17,090 bases of DNA from an uncultured Leucothrix sp. (GTDB lineage: Bacteria > Pseudomonadota > Gammaproteobacteria > Thiotrichales > Thiotrichaceae): assembly GCA_937923375.1 (NCBI GenBank), contig CALAJG010000031.1, positions 1-17,090 on the forward strand, written 5' to 3'. A program made the translations under genes and the position numbers. Below, piece by piece: positions 1 to 8,309 of the stretch. Each line of letters starts with the position of its first letter. The stretch's first letter is position 1. A model generated the notes under the pieces. That model searched no databases. It saw only the letters and a program-made list of their open reading frames with translations, and had not been told where the DNA came from.

Positions 1-1
1 T

Positions 2-931
2 TTAGCCGAAGTTGCCGAGATTAAACTACCGGAAATTGTACTTGATAAGGCCTCCGCCGACGGAACGCATAAATGGGTGCTCCGTCTGGCGGATGGCAAT
101 TGTATTGAAACTGTTTACATCCCTGAAGCCGAACGTGGAACGCTATGTGTTTCATCTCAAGTTGGCTGCGCCCTGGATTGCACCTTCTGCTCGACAGCTC
201 GCCAAGGCTTCAGTCGTAATCTAACGGTTGGCGAAATTATCGGCCAGCTATGGATCGCCAGAAAAACACTACAACCTGACCCTAGTGCGAATCGTGCAGT
301 GACTAATGTTGTCATGATGGGAATGGGCGAGCCATTACTTAATTTTGAAAATGTCGTTGATGCCATGTCACTCATGCTAGATGACAATGCCTACGGACTC
401 AGCAAACGTCGCGTCACACTATCTACTTCGGGCGTGATCCCAGCATTGGATCGCTTACGCGATCGTGTTGACGTTTCGCTAGCGGTTTCTCTGCATGCAC
501 CGAACGATGCATTGCGGGATCAACTGGTACCCGTTAATAAGAAGTACCCCATTAAAGAATTATTGGCAGCTTGCCACCGTTTTCTGGACGGTAAAGCTGC
601 GCGCGAACACATTACAATGGAATATGTAATGCTTGATGGTGTGAATGATCAAGATGAGCATGCGCACGAGCTTATCAAGACATTGAAAGGACTCTCAGTA
701 AAAGTCAATCTTATACCTTTCAATCCGTTTCCGGATACGCGCTACAAGCGCTCTTCTAACAATCGGATTCATCGTTTTTATGAGATTCTTTCAAATGCAG
801 GCATGGTTGTTATGACACGGAAAACCCGTGGCGATGATATCGACGCTGCTTGCGGGCAACTGGCCGGCGAAGTAAAAGACCGGAGTCGACGGAAAATACA
901 CTTTGCCAGACTGGAACAAGAGACCAACTAA
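2..931 (+). CDS. rlmN: Dual-specificity 23S rRNA/tRNA adenine-C2 methyltransferase RlmN, 5' end missing
   Basis: Radical SAM enzyme that methylates C2 of A2503 in 23S rRNA and of A37 in some tRNAs, in the cytoplasm. The reading frame is open from base 2, so the gene enters from outside the window; about 309 codons are present against roughly 384 in E. coli RlmN, so about 75 N-terminal residues are missing. The bases before the internal GTG at 77 are also coding (they give a DGTHKWVLRL stretch typical of the family), so that GTG is not the start. The CxxxCxxC iron-sulfur motif is visible as GCALDCTFCSTARQG. Near the C-terminus RGDDIDAACGQLAG carries the Cys that is methylated during catalysis in the family. 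pilW starts 5 nt downstream, as in many gammaproteobacteria, so the two are probably co-transcribed. Identification is very secure. Confidence 0.97.
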   Translation, partial: LAEVAEIKLPEIVLDKASADGTHKWVLRLADGNCIETVYIPEAERGTLCVSSQVGCALDCTFCSTARQGFSRNLTVGEIIGQLWIARKTLQPDPSANRAVTNVVMMGMGEPLLNFENVVDAMSLMLDDNAYGLSKRRVTLSTSGVIPALDRLRDRVDVSLAVSLHAPNDALRDQLVPVNKKYPIKELLAACHRFLDGKAAREHITMEYVMLDGVNDQDEHAHELIKTLKGLSVKVNLIPFNPFPDTRYKRSSNNRIHRFYEILSNAGMVVMTRKTRGDDIDAACGQLAGEVKDRSRRKIHFARLEQETN

Positions 932-936
932 TCCTT

Positions 937-1665
937 ATGAATACAACAACAATAACAATAAAAACTCTGTCCATTTCTCTGATATTTTTAACCACACTGA
1001 CAGCTTGCAGCAGTAACAAGACCAAGAAACCGTCTGCTCAAAAGAGCCAGGCAGCTTCGTTTAATGCCAGGCTTGGCGCCGAATATACTCGTAAAGGCCG
1101 CTTAAATCTTGCCAATGAGAAGTTACTCAAAGCACTCGATCAAAACCCTGAGTCAGCAGATGCCAATCACTACTACGCACTGTTACAGCAAAAGCTCGGT
1201 TTAAACCAAAAAGCGGATAGTTATTTCAGAAAAGCATTATCAATTACGCCCAAAAACCCTGAGCTACTCAATAATTACGGTTCCTACCTTTGTCAAAATG
1301 GTCAGTATCAATCTGCCAGCCAACATTTTATGGCAGCAATTAAGGATCCCCTTTATACTACGCCCGAATTCGCATACACTAACGCTGGAATATGCATAAA
1401 GAAATCTGGTGACATTGCAACGGCGGAGCATTATTTCCGTAAGTCATTGGCGCTCAAACCAACATTCGCTTCAGCGCTTTATCAGATGGCTAAAGTAAAG
1501 TTTGAGCAAGGGGATTACAACAGAGCCCAAGCCTTCCTGCAGCGGTACCATGAAAGGAATCCTGAAGTATCTGATTCATTGACGCTTTGTGTACAAATTA
1601 ACAGGCGTCTTGGTGACCTGAAAGCAGCAGGTCAGTGCAGGAGCAAATTAGCGGAACGCTTTTAA
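937..1665 (+). CDS. pilW: Type IV pilus biogenesis lipoprotein PilW/PilF (TPR pilotin)
   Basis: Outer-membrane TPR lipoprotein; in Pseudomonas (PilF) and Neisseria (PilW) it is needed for multimerisation of the PilQ secretin and for stable type IV pili. I chose the ATG at 937 over an upstream in-frame ATG at 850 because 850 lies deep in rlmN, whereas 937 gives a clean lipoprotein signal: a short polar N-terminus, a hydrophobic run, and the lipobox LTAC with Cys24. The mature part is almost entirely tetratricopeptide repeats, about five or six helical pairs (for example AEYTRKGRLNLANEKLLKAL and ALYQMAKVKFEQGDYNRA), with the family-typical NNYGSYLCQNGQY. Length is 242 aa, close to the approximately 250 of P. 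aeruginosa PilF. It begins 5 nt after rlmN and is followed 71 nt later by rodZ, the conserved order. It implies the organism makes, or once made, type IV pili; no other pilus gene is in view. Confidence 0.92.
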   Translation: MNTTTITIKTLSISLIFLTTLTACSSNKTKKPSAQKSQAASFNARLGAEYTRKGRLNLANEKLLKALDQNPESADANHYYALLQQKLGLNQKADSYFRKALSITPKNPELLNNYGSYLCQNGQYQSASQHFMAAIKDPLYTTPEFAYTNAGICIKKSGDIATAEHYFRKSLALKPTFASALYQMAKVKFEQGDYNRAQAFLQRYHERNPEVSDSLTLCVQINRRLGDLKAAGQCRSKLAERF

Positions 1666-1736
1666 CCGTGAACAAATACCAATAAATTAGGCAATCGCAT
1701 CACAATAACTGGCAACAAAAACGGAATTTAAAATTC

Positions 1737-2762
1737 ATGGCAGCTGAGCAATCAATAGAATCCACTGAAATAGCTGAAGTAGTGCCCGGTGATCTTACGG
1801 CTATCTTTCGTCGATACAGAGAAGAGCGTGGCCTGAATATCAATCAAGTTGCTGAAGCACTTTGTCTGTCACCAAAAATTATTACTGCGTTGGAAACTGA
1901 GCAACTCGATCAGTTGCCGGAACCACCTTACGTGCGTGGTTACTTACGTAGCTACGCAAAATTTACAGAAGTTGACCCTACAAGCCTGATCAATGCTTAC
2001 GAAAAATTACGTGGCGCTAAACCCAATGAACTGGATTATCATTTCGCGGCAGCGCCAGCCTCATCAGGAAGCCGCCGCGGAGGGGTTTCCTCAGGCTTGT
2101 TAAGAGCAGGTTTGCTTATTTTGCTACTTGGCTTACTCGCCATGCTATTTATGATCCCGGGAGTTCAGGATTGGGCCGGCAACACCTGGAATAAATTTTC
2201 ACAAGAGTCGACAGCGGGCTACACTACCGATGGCCAAACGGATAACCCACTACTGACAAGCAGCATACCTACCCCACTGCCGATTGAGGATGCTCCCACA
2301 AACAATGGAACAACACCCATAGAAGGTGATGCCGCTGCGGGTGGGGCTGCCGTTCTAACAGCGGAAGGTAATGTTAGCTTTCCTTCGGTAGGTAGTGATC
2401 CGGTTTCTGCGGAAGCAGCTGCTGAAGACAAAGCCACCCCACCAGGAACGCCTGAGGAAGATGCTGTTAAGGATGATACAAAAACAGCTGAAGGTGATTC
2501 AGAGACTACCGAAATTCCTGAAGGTAGCAGCAGTCTGAAAATGACTTTCACTGATGAAGTCTGGATGCGAATCCGCGACAAAGAGAAGAAAAAGCTGTTT
2601 GAAGCGCTGTCACAAAAAGGCGACACTAAAGAAATGGTGTTACCTAGGCCTATGGTTATACGGGTGGGTAATGCACAGATGCTTGAGCTGACCGTCGATG
2701 GCAAACCCTTCGATATGACCCCATTCATTCGCGGCAGTGTTGCCAACTTCACTATCGAATAA
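1737..2762 (+). CDS. rodZ: Cytoskeleton protein RodZ
   Basis: Bitopic inner-membrane protein that links the MreB cytoskeleton to the elongation machinery in rod-shaped bacteria. Domains in order: a cytoplasmic helix-turn-helix at about residues 20-85 (LRQ-like start GDLTAIFRRYREERGLNINQ, then the conserved PEPPYVRGYLRSYAKF), a basic stretch GSRRGG just before a transmembrane helix at about 121-140, a low-complexity periplasmic linker of about 120 residues rich in Ala, Glu, Thr, Pro and Asp, and a C-terminal DUF4115 beta domain at about 268-341 with the recognisable DGKPFDMTPF. At 341 aa it is near the E. coli length of 337. No strong Shine-Dalgarno sequence precedes the ATG. In E. coli and Pseudomonas ispG follows rodZ; here hisS follows after only 21 nt. 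Confidence 0.95.
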   Translation: MAAEQSIESTEIAEVVPGDLTAIFRRYREERGLNINQVAEALCLSPKIITALETEQLDQLPEPPYVRGYLRSYAKFTEVDPTSLINAYEKLRGAKPNELDYHFAAAPASSGSRRGGVSSGLLRAGLLILLLGLLAMLFMIPGVQDWAGNTWNKFSQESTAGYTTDGQTDNPLLTSSIPTPLPIEDAPTNNGTTPIEGDAAAGGAAVLTAEGNVSFPSVGSDPVSAEAAAEDKATPPGTPEEDAVKDDTKTAEGDSETTEIPEGSSSLKMTFTDEVWMRIRDKEKKKLFEALSQKGDTKEMVLPRPMVIRVGNAQMLELTVDGKPFDMTPFIRGSVANFTIE

Positions 2763-2783
2763 TCCAAACTGTAACAAAAAGCC

Positions 2784-4073
2784 ATGGCAAAAGTAATTCA
2801 ATCGATCCGCGGGATGCATGACATCCTGCCCGATCAATCCCCGGTTTGGAACTATCTCGAAAGCACCATACGTGACTTATTTATTCAATATGGCTACCGC
2901 GAATTGCGCACGCCCGTACTAGAATCGACAAGTCTCTTCAGTCGCTCTATTGGTGAAGTTACCGATATTGTCGAGAAGGAAATGTATTCTTTCGATGACA
3001 GAAACGGGGACAACCTTTCGCTACGACCAGAGTGTACGGCAAGCTGTGTCAGAGCAGGCATCCAGCACGGACTGCTTTACAATCAACAACAAAGAATTTG
3101 GTATATCGGTCCGATGTTCAGGCATGAGCGCCCGCAAAAAGGCCGGTATCGTCAATTTTACCAAGCAGGTATCGAGACCTTCGGCATCCCCGGCCCAGAC
3201 ATTGACGCCGAAGTTATCGCGGTTTCGGCAAGACTCTGGAAAAGGCTTGGGTTGAAAAATGTTGAACTTCAGATTAATTCATTAGGTAGTAATGAGGCGC
3301 GCAATAATTATCGCGAAGTGTTAATTAACTACTTAAAGAGTCACGAAGACCAACTTGGCGAAGAAGAAAAGCGCCGCATGCTCAGCAATCCTCTGCGGGT
3401 TTTGGACAGCAAGAATCCGGCAATCGCCGACATTATAAAAGCTGCACCACAACTGCTGGATTATCTTGACGAGGAATCAGCAGCACATTTCGAACGTTTG
3501 CAGCAACTGCTTAACGAAATGGCCATACCGTTTGTCATCAACACGCGTTTAGTTCGCGGGCTTGACTATTATTGTCGCACTGTGTTCGAGTGGGTTACCA
3601 CAGAGCTTGGCTCTCAAGGCACCATTTGTGCAGGGGGGCGCTACGACGGCTTGGTTGAGCAACTTGGCGGGAAAGCTACGCCGGGGTTTGGTTTTGCTAT
3701 GGGACTAGAACGGATCTTACTGCTGCTAGAAGAGCAAGCAATCTCTACCCCAAAACAATCTCCTCAACTTTATGTTGTAATGCAAGGCGAAGCTGCAGAA
3801 ACAGCTGGTTTCAAGCTTACTGAACGATTACGCGATGAATTACCGGATCTGCGAATCGTTAATAATACCTCGGGAGGCAGCTTTAAATCTCAAATGAAAC
3901 GAGCAGATAAATCTGGCGCAGAGTTTGCTATAATTCTAGGAGATAATGAGCTGGCAGAGGGTAATGTCAGCGTCAAACCATTGCGTAGTAATGAGGCACA
4001 ATCTCAGATCGCGCTGCTTGAATTGAAAGATCACTTAAACAAAATAATACGAACAGGGAAAAACCATGGCTGA
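2784..4073 (+). CDS. hisS: Histidyl-tRNA synthetase
   Basis: Class II aminoacyl-tRNA synthetase that charges tRNA-His. It opens with the canonical MAKVIQSIRGMHDILP. Motif 2 is at about residues 110-130 (MFRHERPQKGRYRQFYQAG), the histidine-specific HisA motif RGLDYY at about 258-263, and motif 3 at about 301-311 (GFGFAMGLERI). The C-terminal anticodon-binding domain covers about residues 328-425. Length of 429 aa matches the E. coli enzyme (424). It follows rodZ by 21 nt with no obvious Shine-Dalgarno, and its last 8 nt overlap the start of yfgM, which suggests translational coupling. All core motifs are intact, so this should be a working enzyme. Confidence 0.98.
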   Translation: MAKVIQSIRGMHDILPDQSPVWNYLESTIRDLFIQYGYRELRTPVLESTSLFSRSIGEVTDIVEKEMYSFDDRNGDNLSLRPECTASCVRAGIQHGLLYNQQQRIWYIGPMFRHERPQKGRYRQFYQAGIETFGIPGPDIDAEVIAVSARLWKRLGLKNVELQINSLGSNEARNNYREVLINYLKSHEDQLGEEEKRRMLSNPLRVLDSKNPAIADIIKAAPQLLDYLDEESAAHFERLQQLLNEMAIPFVINTRLVRGLDYYCRTVFEWVTTELGSQGTICAGGRYDGLVEQLGGKATPGFGFAMGLERILLLLEEQAISTPKQSPQLYVVMQGEAAETAGFKLTERLRDELPDLRIVNNTSGGSFKSQMKRADKSGAEFAIILGDNELAEGNVSVKPLRSNEAQSQIALLELKDHLNKIIRTGKNHG

Positions 4074-4677
4074 TGAATTAATTAGCGACGACGAACGGGC
4101 GGAACAGATAAAAAAATGGTGGCGTGAAAACGGCATGTCTATCGGCGCAGGTATTGCTATTGCAGTAGCCGGCGTATTTGGCTGGCAGTATTGGCAGCAA
4201 TACCAAACAAAGCAAGCCGAAGCCGCCTCTGAACAATTTCAGAAAGCACAATCAGCAGAAACAGATAAAGTTAAGGCGCTACAGACGGTTGCTGAAGAAT
4301 ACAGCTCAACACCTTATGCGGCACTTGCGGCACTGGCAGCTGCGTCCGAAGCTAGTCAGGATGATCCTGCCACGGCGATTGAGTCACTGAAAATTGCGAT
4401 CGATGGTAAAGATTCTAACGTTGCCGATATCGCCAGACTTCGCTTGGCCAGACTTTACATAGCTGAAGGAAAATTAAGCGAAGCAGAAACTTTGCTGGAT
4501 ACTGAACTTGCCGTCGCTTACACTTCGCTGGTAGAAGAGCTACGTGGCGACCTGTATGTTGCCAAAAAGGATTTGCAAAAAGCGCGTGAAGCTTACGATA
4601 AAGCTATACTGAGCGCTGGAAGTAATCCATCGACTTATCTCAGGATGAAGCGTGATAACCTTGGTAAAGGAGCGTAA
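4066..4677 (+). CDS. yfgM: YfgM family ancillary SecYEG translocon subunit
   Basis: Inner-membrane protein with a periplasmic TPR-like domain. In E. coli YfgM associates with the SecYEG translocon and the chaperone PpiD and helps hand over proteins to periplasmic chaperones. Visible here are a cytoplasmic N-terminus ending in the conserved KKWWRENG, one membrane helix at about residues 23-40 (rich in Gly, Ala, Ile and Val), then an aromatic/Gln-rich segment QYWQQYQ and an Ala-rich helical repeat region to the end. Length is 203 aa, against 206 in E. coli. The start overlaps the 3' end of hisS by 8 nt, and bamB follows after 3 nt, the conserved arrangement. Confidence rests on gene order plus the N-terminal motif and topology. 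Confidence 0.92.
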   Translation: MADELISDDERAEQIKKWWRENGMSIGAGIAIAVAGVFGWQYWQQYQTKQAEAASEQFQKAQSAETDKVKALQTVAEEYSSTPYAALAALAAASEASQDDPATAIESLKIAIDGKDSNVADIARLRLARLYIAEGKLSEAETLLDTELAVAYTSLVEELRGDLYVAKKDLQKAREAYDKAILSAGSNPSTYLRMKRDNLGKGA

Positions 4678-4680
4678 TAC

Positions 4681-5871
4681 GTGAATACCAGACTACCCCC
4701 CTACGTCTTAAACAGTGTATTGATTGCCTCAGTGAGTCTTGCAGTTGCAGGTTGCAGTGGACAATCTATTCCGGGTAGTCAGTTAATTGGTCAAAACGTT
4801 TATGTTGCACCTGTTATCAAACCGTTAAAGGTTATTGCGAGCAATGTAAATGCCCAAACGCTGTGGCAAGCTAAAACTGGAAGCAGTGTTAGCAATGTCA
4901 AACTTCATCCTTTTGCAAATCAGACAGCCATTTACACCGCGAATGGCTCAACCGTTTCGGCTAGGAATAAAACAACCGGGAAGATAATCTGGAGCAACCC
5001 AGTTGGTGAGTTCATCAGTGGTGGCGTGAACGGCGATGAAACAACCGTCTTTATTGGAACCCGCGATGGTAAGGCCGTTGCACTTGATGCTAAAACTGGG
5101 AAAATCAAGTGGATTTCAGCACTAGGTACTGAGGTCTTAGCGATTTCCACTGCGTCACAGGGACGTGTTGTATTCCGAACTATTGACGGTAAATTACATG
5201 GCTTGAACGACACTAATGGTGATGCCGTCTGGCAACGTCAACAACGCACGCCAAAGCTTTCAATTTATGGCGCCAGTGTTCCAATCATTGTTGATAAAGG
5301 CGTTATTGCTGGTTTTGACAACGGCAAGCTCGCTGCCTACGTTCTGGAGTCAGGAAGCCCAATCTGGGAAGTCACCCTTTCAGTTCCAAAAGGAAGCTCA
5401 GAACTTGATCAGCTTGTAGACATTGATGGTCGCTTAAAGCCACTTGGTAATGCCTTGTTTGCTAGCAACAACAACGGCCGAATGGCTGGGGTTAATATGG
5501 GCAACGGCAACGTGGGTTGGGCCAAGGTCTTTTCCTCAATCACCGGCGCTGATGCCAACGAAAACGGCGTGTTCAGTGCTGATGAAAAAGGCCATATCTG
5601 GAAAATTCAACCACTCAATGGTAAGAGCGTGTGGAGTCAGGACGATCTTGAAAATCGCCAACCTACGACCCCAACACTAACAGCTAGCGGCAGCCACGCT
5701 GTTACTGGCGACAGGCAAGGTAATTTGCACTGGGTTGACACTCAAAGCGGCTTAATTACCGCCAGAGTCAGCGGCGACCCTGTGGGCTATCATGTACCAG
5801 TATTAATCGACGGTGATGTGGTATACGCACTCGGCAAAAGCGGTGTCCTCACTGCTATCCGTTCAAAATAA
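4681..5871 (+). CDS. bamB: Outer membrane protein assembly factor BamB (lipoprotein)
   Basis: Lipoprotein of the BAM complex that helps insert beta-barrel proteins into the outer membrane by binding BamA. The start is a GTG, supported by a strong Shine-Dalgarno (AAAGGAG at 4666-4672, 8 nt upstream). The N-terminus is a lipoprotein signal peptide with lipobox AVAGC, Cys25 being the lipidated residue. The rest, about residues 55-394, consists of repeated PQQ-like beta-propeller blades, each with the pattern A.D..TGK..W (for example ALDAKTGKIKW and LDTQSG-type variants). Length of 396 aa matches E. coli BamB (392). It ends the plus-strand cluster. In most gammaproteobacteria der (GTPase EngA) comes next, but here recJ faces it from the other strand after 41 nt. 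Confidence 0.95.
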   Translation: MNTRLPPYVLNSVLIASVSLAVAGCSGQSIPGSQLIGQNVYVAPVIKPLKVIASNVNAQTLWQAKTGSSVSNVKLHPFANQTAIYTANGSTVSARNKTTGKIIWSNPVGEFISGGVNGDETTVFIGTRDGKAVALDAKTGKIKWISALGTEVLAISTASQGRVVFRTIDGKLHGLNDTNGDAVWQRQQRTPKLSIYGASVPIIVDKGVIAGFDNGKLAAYVLESGSPIWEVTLSVPKGSSELDQLVDIDGRLKPLGNALFASNNNGRMAGVNMGNGNVGWAKVFSSITGADANENGVFSADEKGHIWKIQPLNGKSVWSQDDLENRQPTTPTLTASGSHAVTGDRQGNLHWVDTQSGLITARVSGDPVGYHVPVLIDGDVVYALGKSGVLTAIRSK

Positions 5872-5912
5872 TCAATTTGGCCAGCCCGCTTTTAAATGAT
5901 TGGCTTAGGAAT

Positions 5913-7667
5913 CTAGCTAAGCAATCGTTGAACTATTAGCTGCAATGATCTGACTCCGTTGTATTCATTTATTGAGAGCTGATAGAGCAAGTGAACTTTA
6001 CCGCCGATAGCTGGCCACTTTTGCATATCCACATTAAAAGCAATTGCATTAATTGCTGACTGTTGCCCCTTGGCTCTTAGCAACAGCTTAAGATGGGCTT
6101 GTTTCAATTCCTTTTTTTCTACGATTTGAAATTCATCGTCAAATATGGGCGCCGGAAAACCCTGCCCCCAAGGAATCGCCTGCTCAAGCTCACTCGCTGT
6201 TTCAAGGCAAAAATGTGCCTGCTCTAATGCACCATCAGAGAGGATTTCCTCCTTGAAGGTAGTGTCACTCGTAACGCCTTCAGTGACGGTAAGCAGGGCT
6301 TTCTGAAACTCATGGTAATCCTCTTTTCGAATACTTAAGCCAGCCGCCATGGCATGCCCACCAAATTTTTCGACTAACCCAGGATGAAGCGTTGCCACGC
6401 GGTCAATAACATCGCGCATATGCACTCCAGGGATCGAACGGCCCGATCCTTTGATTTCACCGTCGGTACCGGGCGCAAAAATCAAACAAGGACGATAGTA
6501 ACGCTCCCGTATTCGCGCGGCGATGATCCCGACAATTCCCTGATGCCATTCTTCGTCAAAAAGACAAATAACCGCAGGTAGCGAATCGGGATCAAGATCG
6601 ACCGCGTCCAACTGAGATAAAGCACTTTGCTTCATGCCTGACTCAAGCTCACGCCGTGTACTGTTCATCGTATCTAGCTCAGCAGCAAATTCGTGCGCTG
6701 TAGCGGCCGAATCTGTTAGTAAGCACTCAATCCCCAGTGACATATCATCCAAACGCCCTGCTGCATTTAAGCGTGGACCACAAATAAAACCCAGGTCTTG
6801 ACTGCAAGCACGACGGTAATCTTTTTTTCCTAACCTTAGCAGCGCCAGAATACCCTGACTGCACTGACCACTGCGTATACGGCGCAGCCCCTGTTCAACC
6901 AATATTCGGTTATTAGCATCCAATACCACAACATCCGCAACCGTACCCAGCGCAACCAAATCCAACCACTGCACTAAGTTAGGCACAGGCAGTTGGTACT
7001 TTTCAAAATAGCCTTGCTTTAGCAGTGCCTGTTTAAACGCAAGCATTAGGTAAAACACGACTCCAACGCCCGCCAGATTCTTAGAGACAAAGCTGTCATC
7101 GATTTGATTAGGATTGACGATCGCTGCTGCGTTTGGCAATTTTTTCCCTGGCAAATGGTGATCAGTCACAATAACATCAACACCTTGCTGTGCCGCATAG
7201 TCGACCCCTTCAACACTGGATATGCCATTATCGACAGTAATGATCAGCTGCGGTTTATATGGCTGTGCGACATCAATAATTTCTGGCGTTAGGCCATAGC
7301 CATACTCAAAACGGTTTGGCACGATGTAATCAACATGCTGGAAACCAAAACTGCGTAGCGCGCGCATCGATAGCGCCGTTGCAGTAGCGCCATCGGCATC
7401 AAAATCGCCAACGATTAACACACGTTGTTGTGCCAATAAAGCCTGAAGTAGGCGCTCTGTAGCTACATCAATACCTTTTAATGTGCTGACTGGTAGAAGA
7501 CTCTTAAGTGCACTGGAAAGCTCAGCAGCCTCTGACACACCACGACTAGCGACGATGCGTGTTAATAAGTCAGAACAGCCAGTTAGCTCTGGAAGCGTGT
7601 TTGGGACAATACGTCGGGAGAGTTTAACAGCAGTTGACACAGCAGCTCCTTGATTGGTTCTTGCCAT
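5913..7667 (-). CDS. recJ: Single-stranded-DNA-specific 5'-3' exonuclease RecJ
   Basis: DHH-family nuclease that degrades single-stranded DNA from 5' ends in recombinational (RecFOR) repair, mismatch repair and base-excision repair. The catalytic motifs are all present: VGDFDADGA (about residues 86-94), TVDNG (144-148), TDHH (168-171), and the GPRLNAAGRLDD segment at about 297-308 that leads to DHHA1. The DHHA1 motif GGHAMAAGLS is at about 436-445, followed by the C-terminal OB-fold region. At 584 aa it is close to the E. coli length of 577. It lies 32 nt downstream of a small DUF7079-like gene on the same strand and is probably read from a promoter before that gene. The usual E. coli neighbours dsbC and prfB are not here. 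Confidence 0.97.
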   Translation of the reverse strand: MARTNQGAAVSTAVKLSRRIVPNTLPELTGCSDLLTRIVASRGVSEAAELSSALKSLLPVSTLKGIDVATERLLQALLAQQRVLIVGDFDADGATATALSMRALRSFGFQHVDYIVPNRFEYGYGLTPEIIDVAQPYKPQLIITVDNGISSVEGVDYAAQQGVDVIVTDHHLPGKKLPNAAAIVNPNQIDDSFVSKNLAGVGVVFYLMLAFKQALLKQGYFEKYQLPVPNLVQWLDLVALGTVADVVVLDANNRILVEQGLRRIRSGQCSQGILALLRLGKKDYRRACSQDLGFICGPRLNAAGRLDDMSLGIECLLTDSAATAHEFAAELDTMNSTRRELESGMKQSALSQLDAVDLDPDSLPAVICLFDEEWHQGIVGIIAARIRERYYRPCLIFAPGTDGEIKGSGRSIPGVHMRDVIDRVATLHPGLVEKFGGHAMAAGLSIRKEDYHEFQKALLTVTEGVTSDTTFKEEILSDGALEQAHFCLETASELEQAIPWGQGFPAPIFDDEFQIVEKKELKQAHLKLLLRAKGQQSAINAIAFNVDMQKWPAIGGKVHLLYQLSINEYNGVRSLQLIVQRLLS

Positions 7668-7699
7668 CGTTTATCAGTCGTTCTTTCACCGCGCAGCCA

Positions 7700-8113
7700 C
7701 TATAACTCAATCCTATTCTTTGCGCGTTTAATCTCTCGATATTTGAGCACTAATAATGGCCATTCCGACTCTCCAGCATAATGAATAAATGGGCGGCGAA
7801 GCGGGTCCAGCAATGCATCTTGCCATCGCTTCGGCTTATTAATTTGAGAAATAATTTGCTGAGCAAGCCACGACTCATCGAAACCAGACCACACACCGAC
7901 CGGCGTCAGTAGGTTTTTATAGACTACTGGCGCTATCTCACTGTCACAGATCACCCTTAGCTCATTGAGCGAGTAGCCGGAATCCACCATTTTAGTCGCA
8001 ATGTGATGCAAATCAGAATCAGTCAATTCAGTATCCAGCCAGAGTTCAGAAAGTGCGAACCATACAGGTTTTCTTCGTTCGATTTCCTCTGGTGTTAACG
8101 GTGATTCTGACAT
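7700..8113 (-). CDS. DUF7079-like small cytoplasmic protein, function unknown
   Basis: A 137-aa soluble protein with no signal peptide, membrane segment or cysteine cluster. The sequence resembles what I recall of the DUF7079 family: an N-terminal RRKPVWFALSELWLDTEL block, then a central GYSLNELRVICDSEIAPVVYKNL block, and a GVWSGFDESWL block, giving a small helical domain with several conserved tryptophans. This assignment is from memory of the family pattern and no function is known to me. The start ATG has a plausible Shine-Dalgarno (AAGGGA, about 8 nt upstream). It is transcribed towards recJ with 32 nt between them, so co-expression with recJ is likely, and it is divergent from tRNA-Pro with 54 nt between. 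That it acts with RecJ is speculation from adjacency only. Confidence 0.75.
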   Translation of the reverse strand: MSESPLTPEEIERRKPVWFALSELWLDTELTDSDLHHIATKMVDSGYSLNELRVICDSEIAPVVYKNLLTPVGVWSGFDESWLAQQIISQINKPKRWQDALLDPLRRPFIHYAGESEWPLLVLKYREIKRAKNRIEL

Positions 8114-8125
8114 ATAGAAATCCCT

Positions 8126-8153
8126 TTGTTTTTTTAATCCAGACTGGTATCCT
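8126..8153 (+). promoter_or_regulatory. Probable promoter of tRNA-Pro (extended -10)
   Basis: An extended -10 element TGGTATCCT (TG at 8145-8146, TATCCT at 8148-8153) has a weak -35 candidate TTGTTT at 8126-8131, 16 nt upstream. A GC-rich stretch (ACGCGC) follows the -10, like the discriminators of stringently controlled stable-RNA promoters. The tRNA starts 14 nt after the -10. The assignment is by pattern only. Confidence 0.45.
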
Positions 8154-8167
8154 TACGCGCTTCGTGA

Positions 8168-8244
8168 CGGGGCGTAGCGCAGCCTGGTAGCGCACCACAA
8201 TGGGGTTGTGGGGGTCGTAGGTTCAAATCCTACCGTCCCGACCA
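8168..8244 (+). tRNA. tRNA-Pro (anticodon GGG)
   Basis: Full cloverleaf of 77 nt including an encoded CCA. The acceptor stem CGGGGCG (8168-8174) pairs with CGTCCCG (8234-8240) with one G-T wobble, and A73 is at 8241. The D arm is GCGC-loop-GCGC, with the loop carrying GG (8186-8187). The anticodon stem CCACA/TGTGG encloses the loop ATGGGGT, so the anticodon is GGG at 8202-8204, reading CCC/CCU proline codons. The T arm is GTAGG-TTCAAAT-CCTAC. Pro tRNAs of proteobacteria start with C1-G72 as here, and the sequence closely resembles E. coli tRNA-Pro(GGG). It stands alone between the divergent DUF7079-like gene and the deacetylase gene, with its own terminator. Confidence 0.97.
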
Positions 8245-8271
8245 TCGCGATAGTTACAACCAAGCATACTC

Positions 8272-8309
8272 AAAAGCCTTTGTAACGACCAGATTACAGA
8301 GGCTTTTTT
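8272..8309 (+). terminator. Rho-independent terminator after tRNA-Pro
   Basis: A 14-bp stem (8272-8285 with 8294-8307; one G-T pair, otherwise perfect) encloses an 8-nt loop and runs into six T residues (8304-8309). It lies 27 nt after the tRNA 3' end. The left arm starts with AAAA opposite the T tract, so it may also terminate minus-strand transcription to some degree. Confidence 0.9.

Noticed and set aside
850..936. Longer pilW frame starting at 850 inside rlmN.
   Set aside because: It would bury the lipoprotein signal peptide in mid-protein; the ATG at 937 gives a proper signal and lipobox.
2240..2530. Low-complexity acidic Ala/Glu/Thr/Pro stretch in the middle of rodZ, which also leaves a long open frame on the opposite strand (2219-2785).
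   Set aside because: It is the usual disordered periplasmic linker of RodZ; the antisense frame is a by-product of its composition.
5898..5926. Imperfect palindrome (10-bp stem with one bulged G, 8-nt loop) across the recJ stop, between the convergent bamB and recJ.
   Set aside because: It could serve as a bidirectional terminator, but neither side has a T tract and half of it is recJ coding sequence, so I do not call it.
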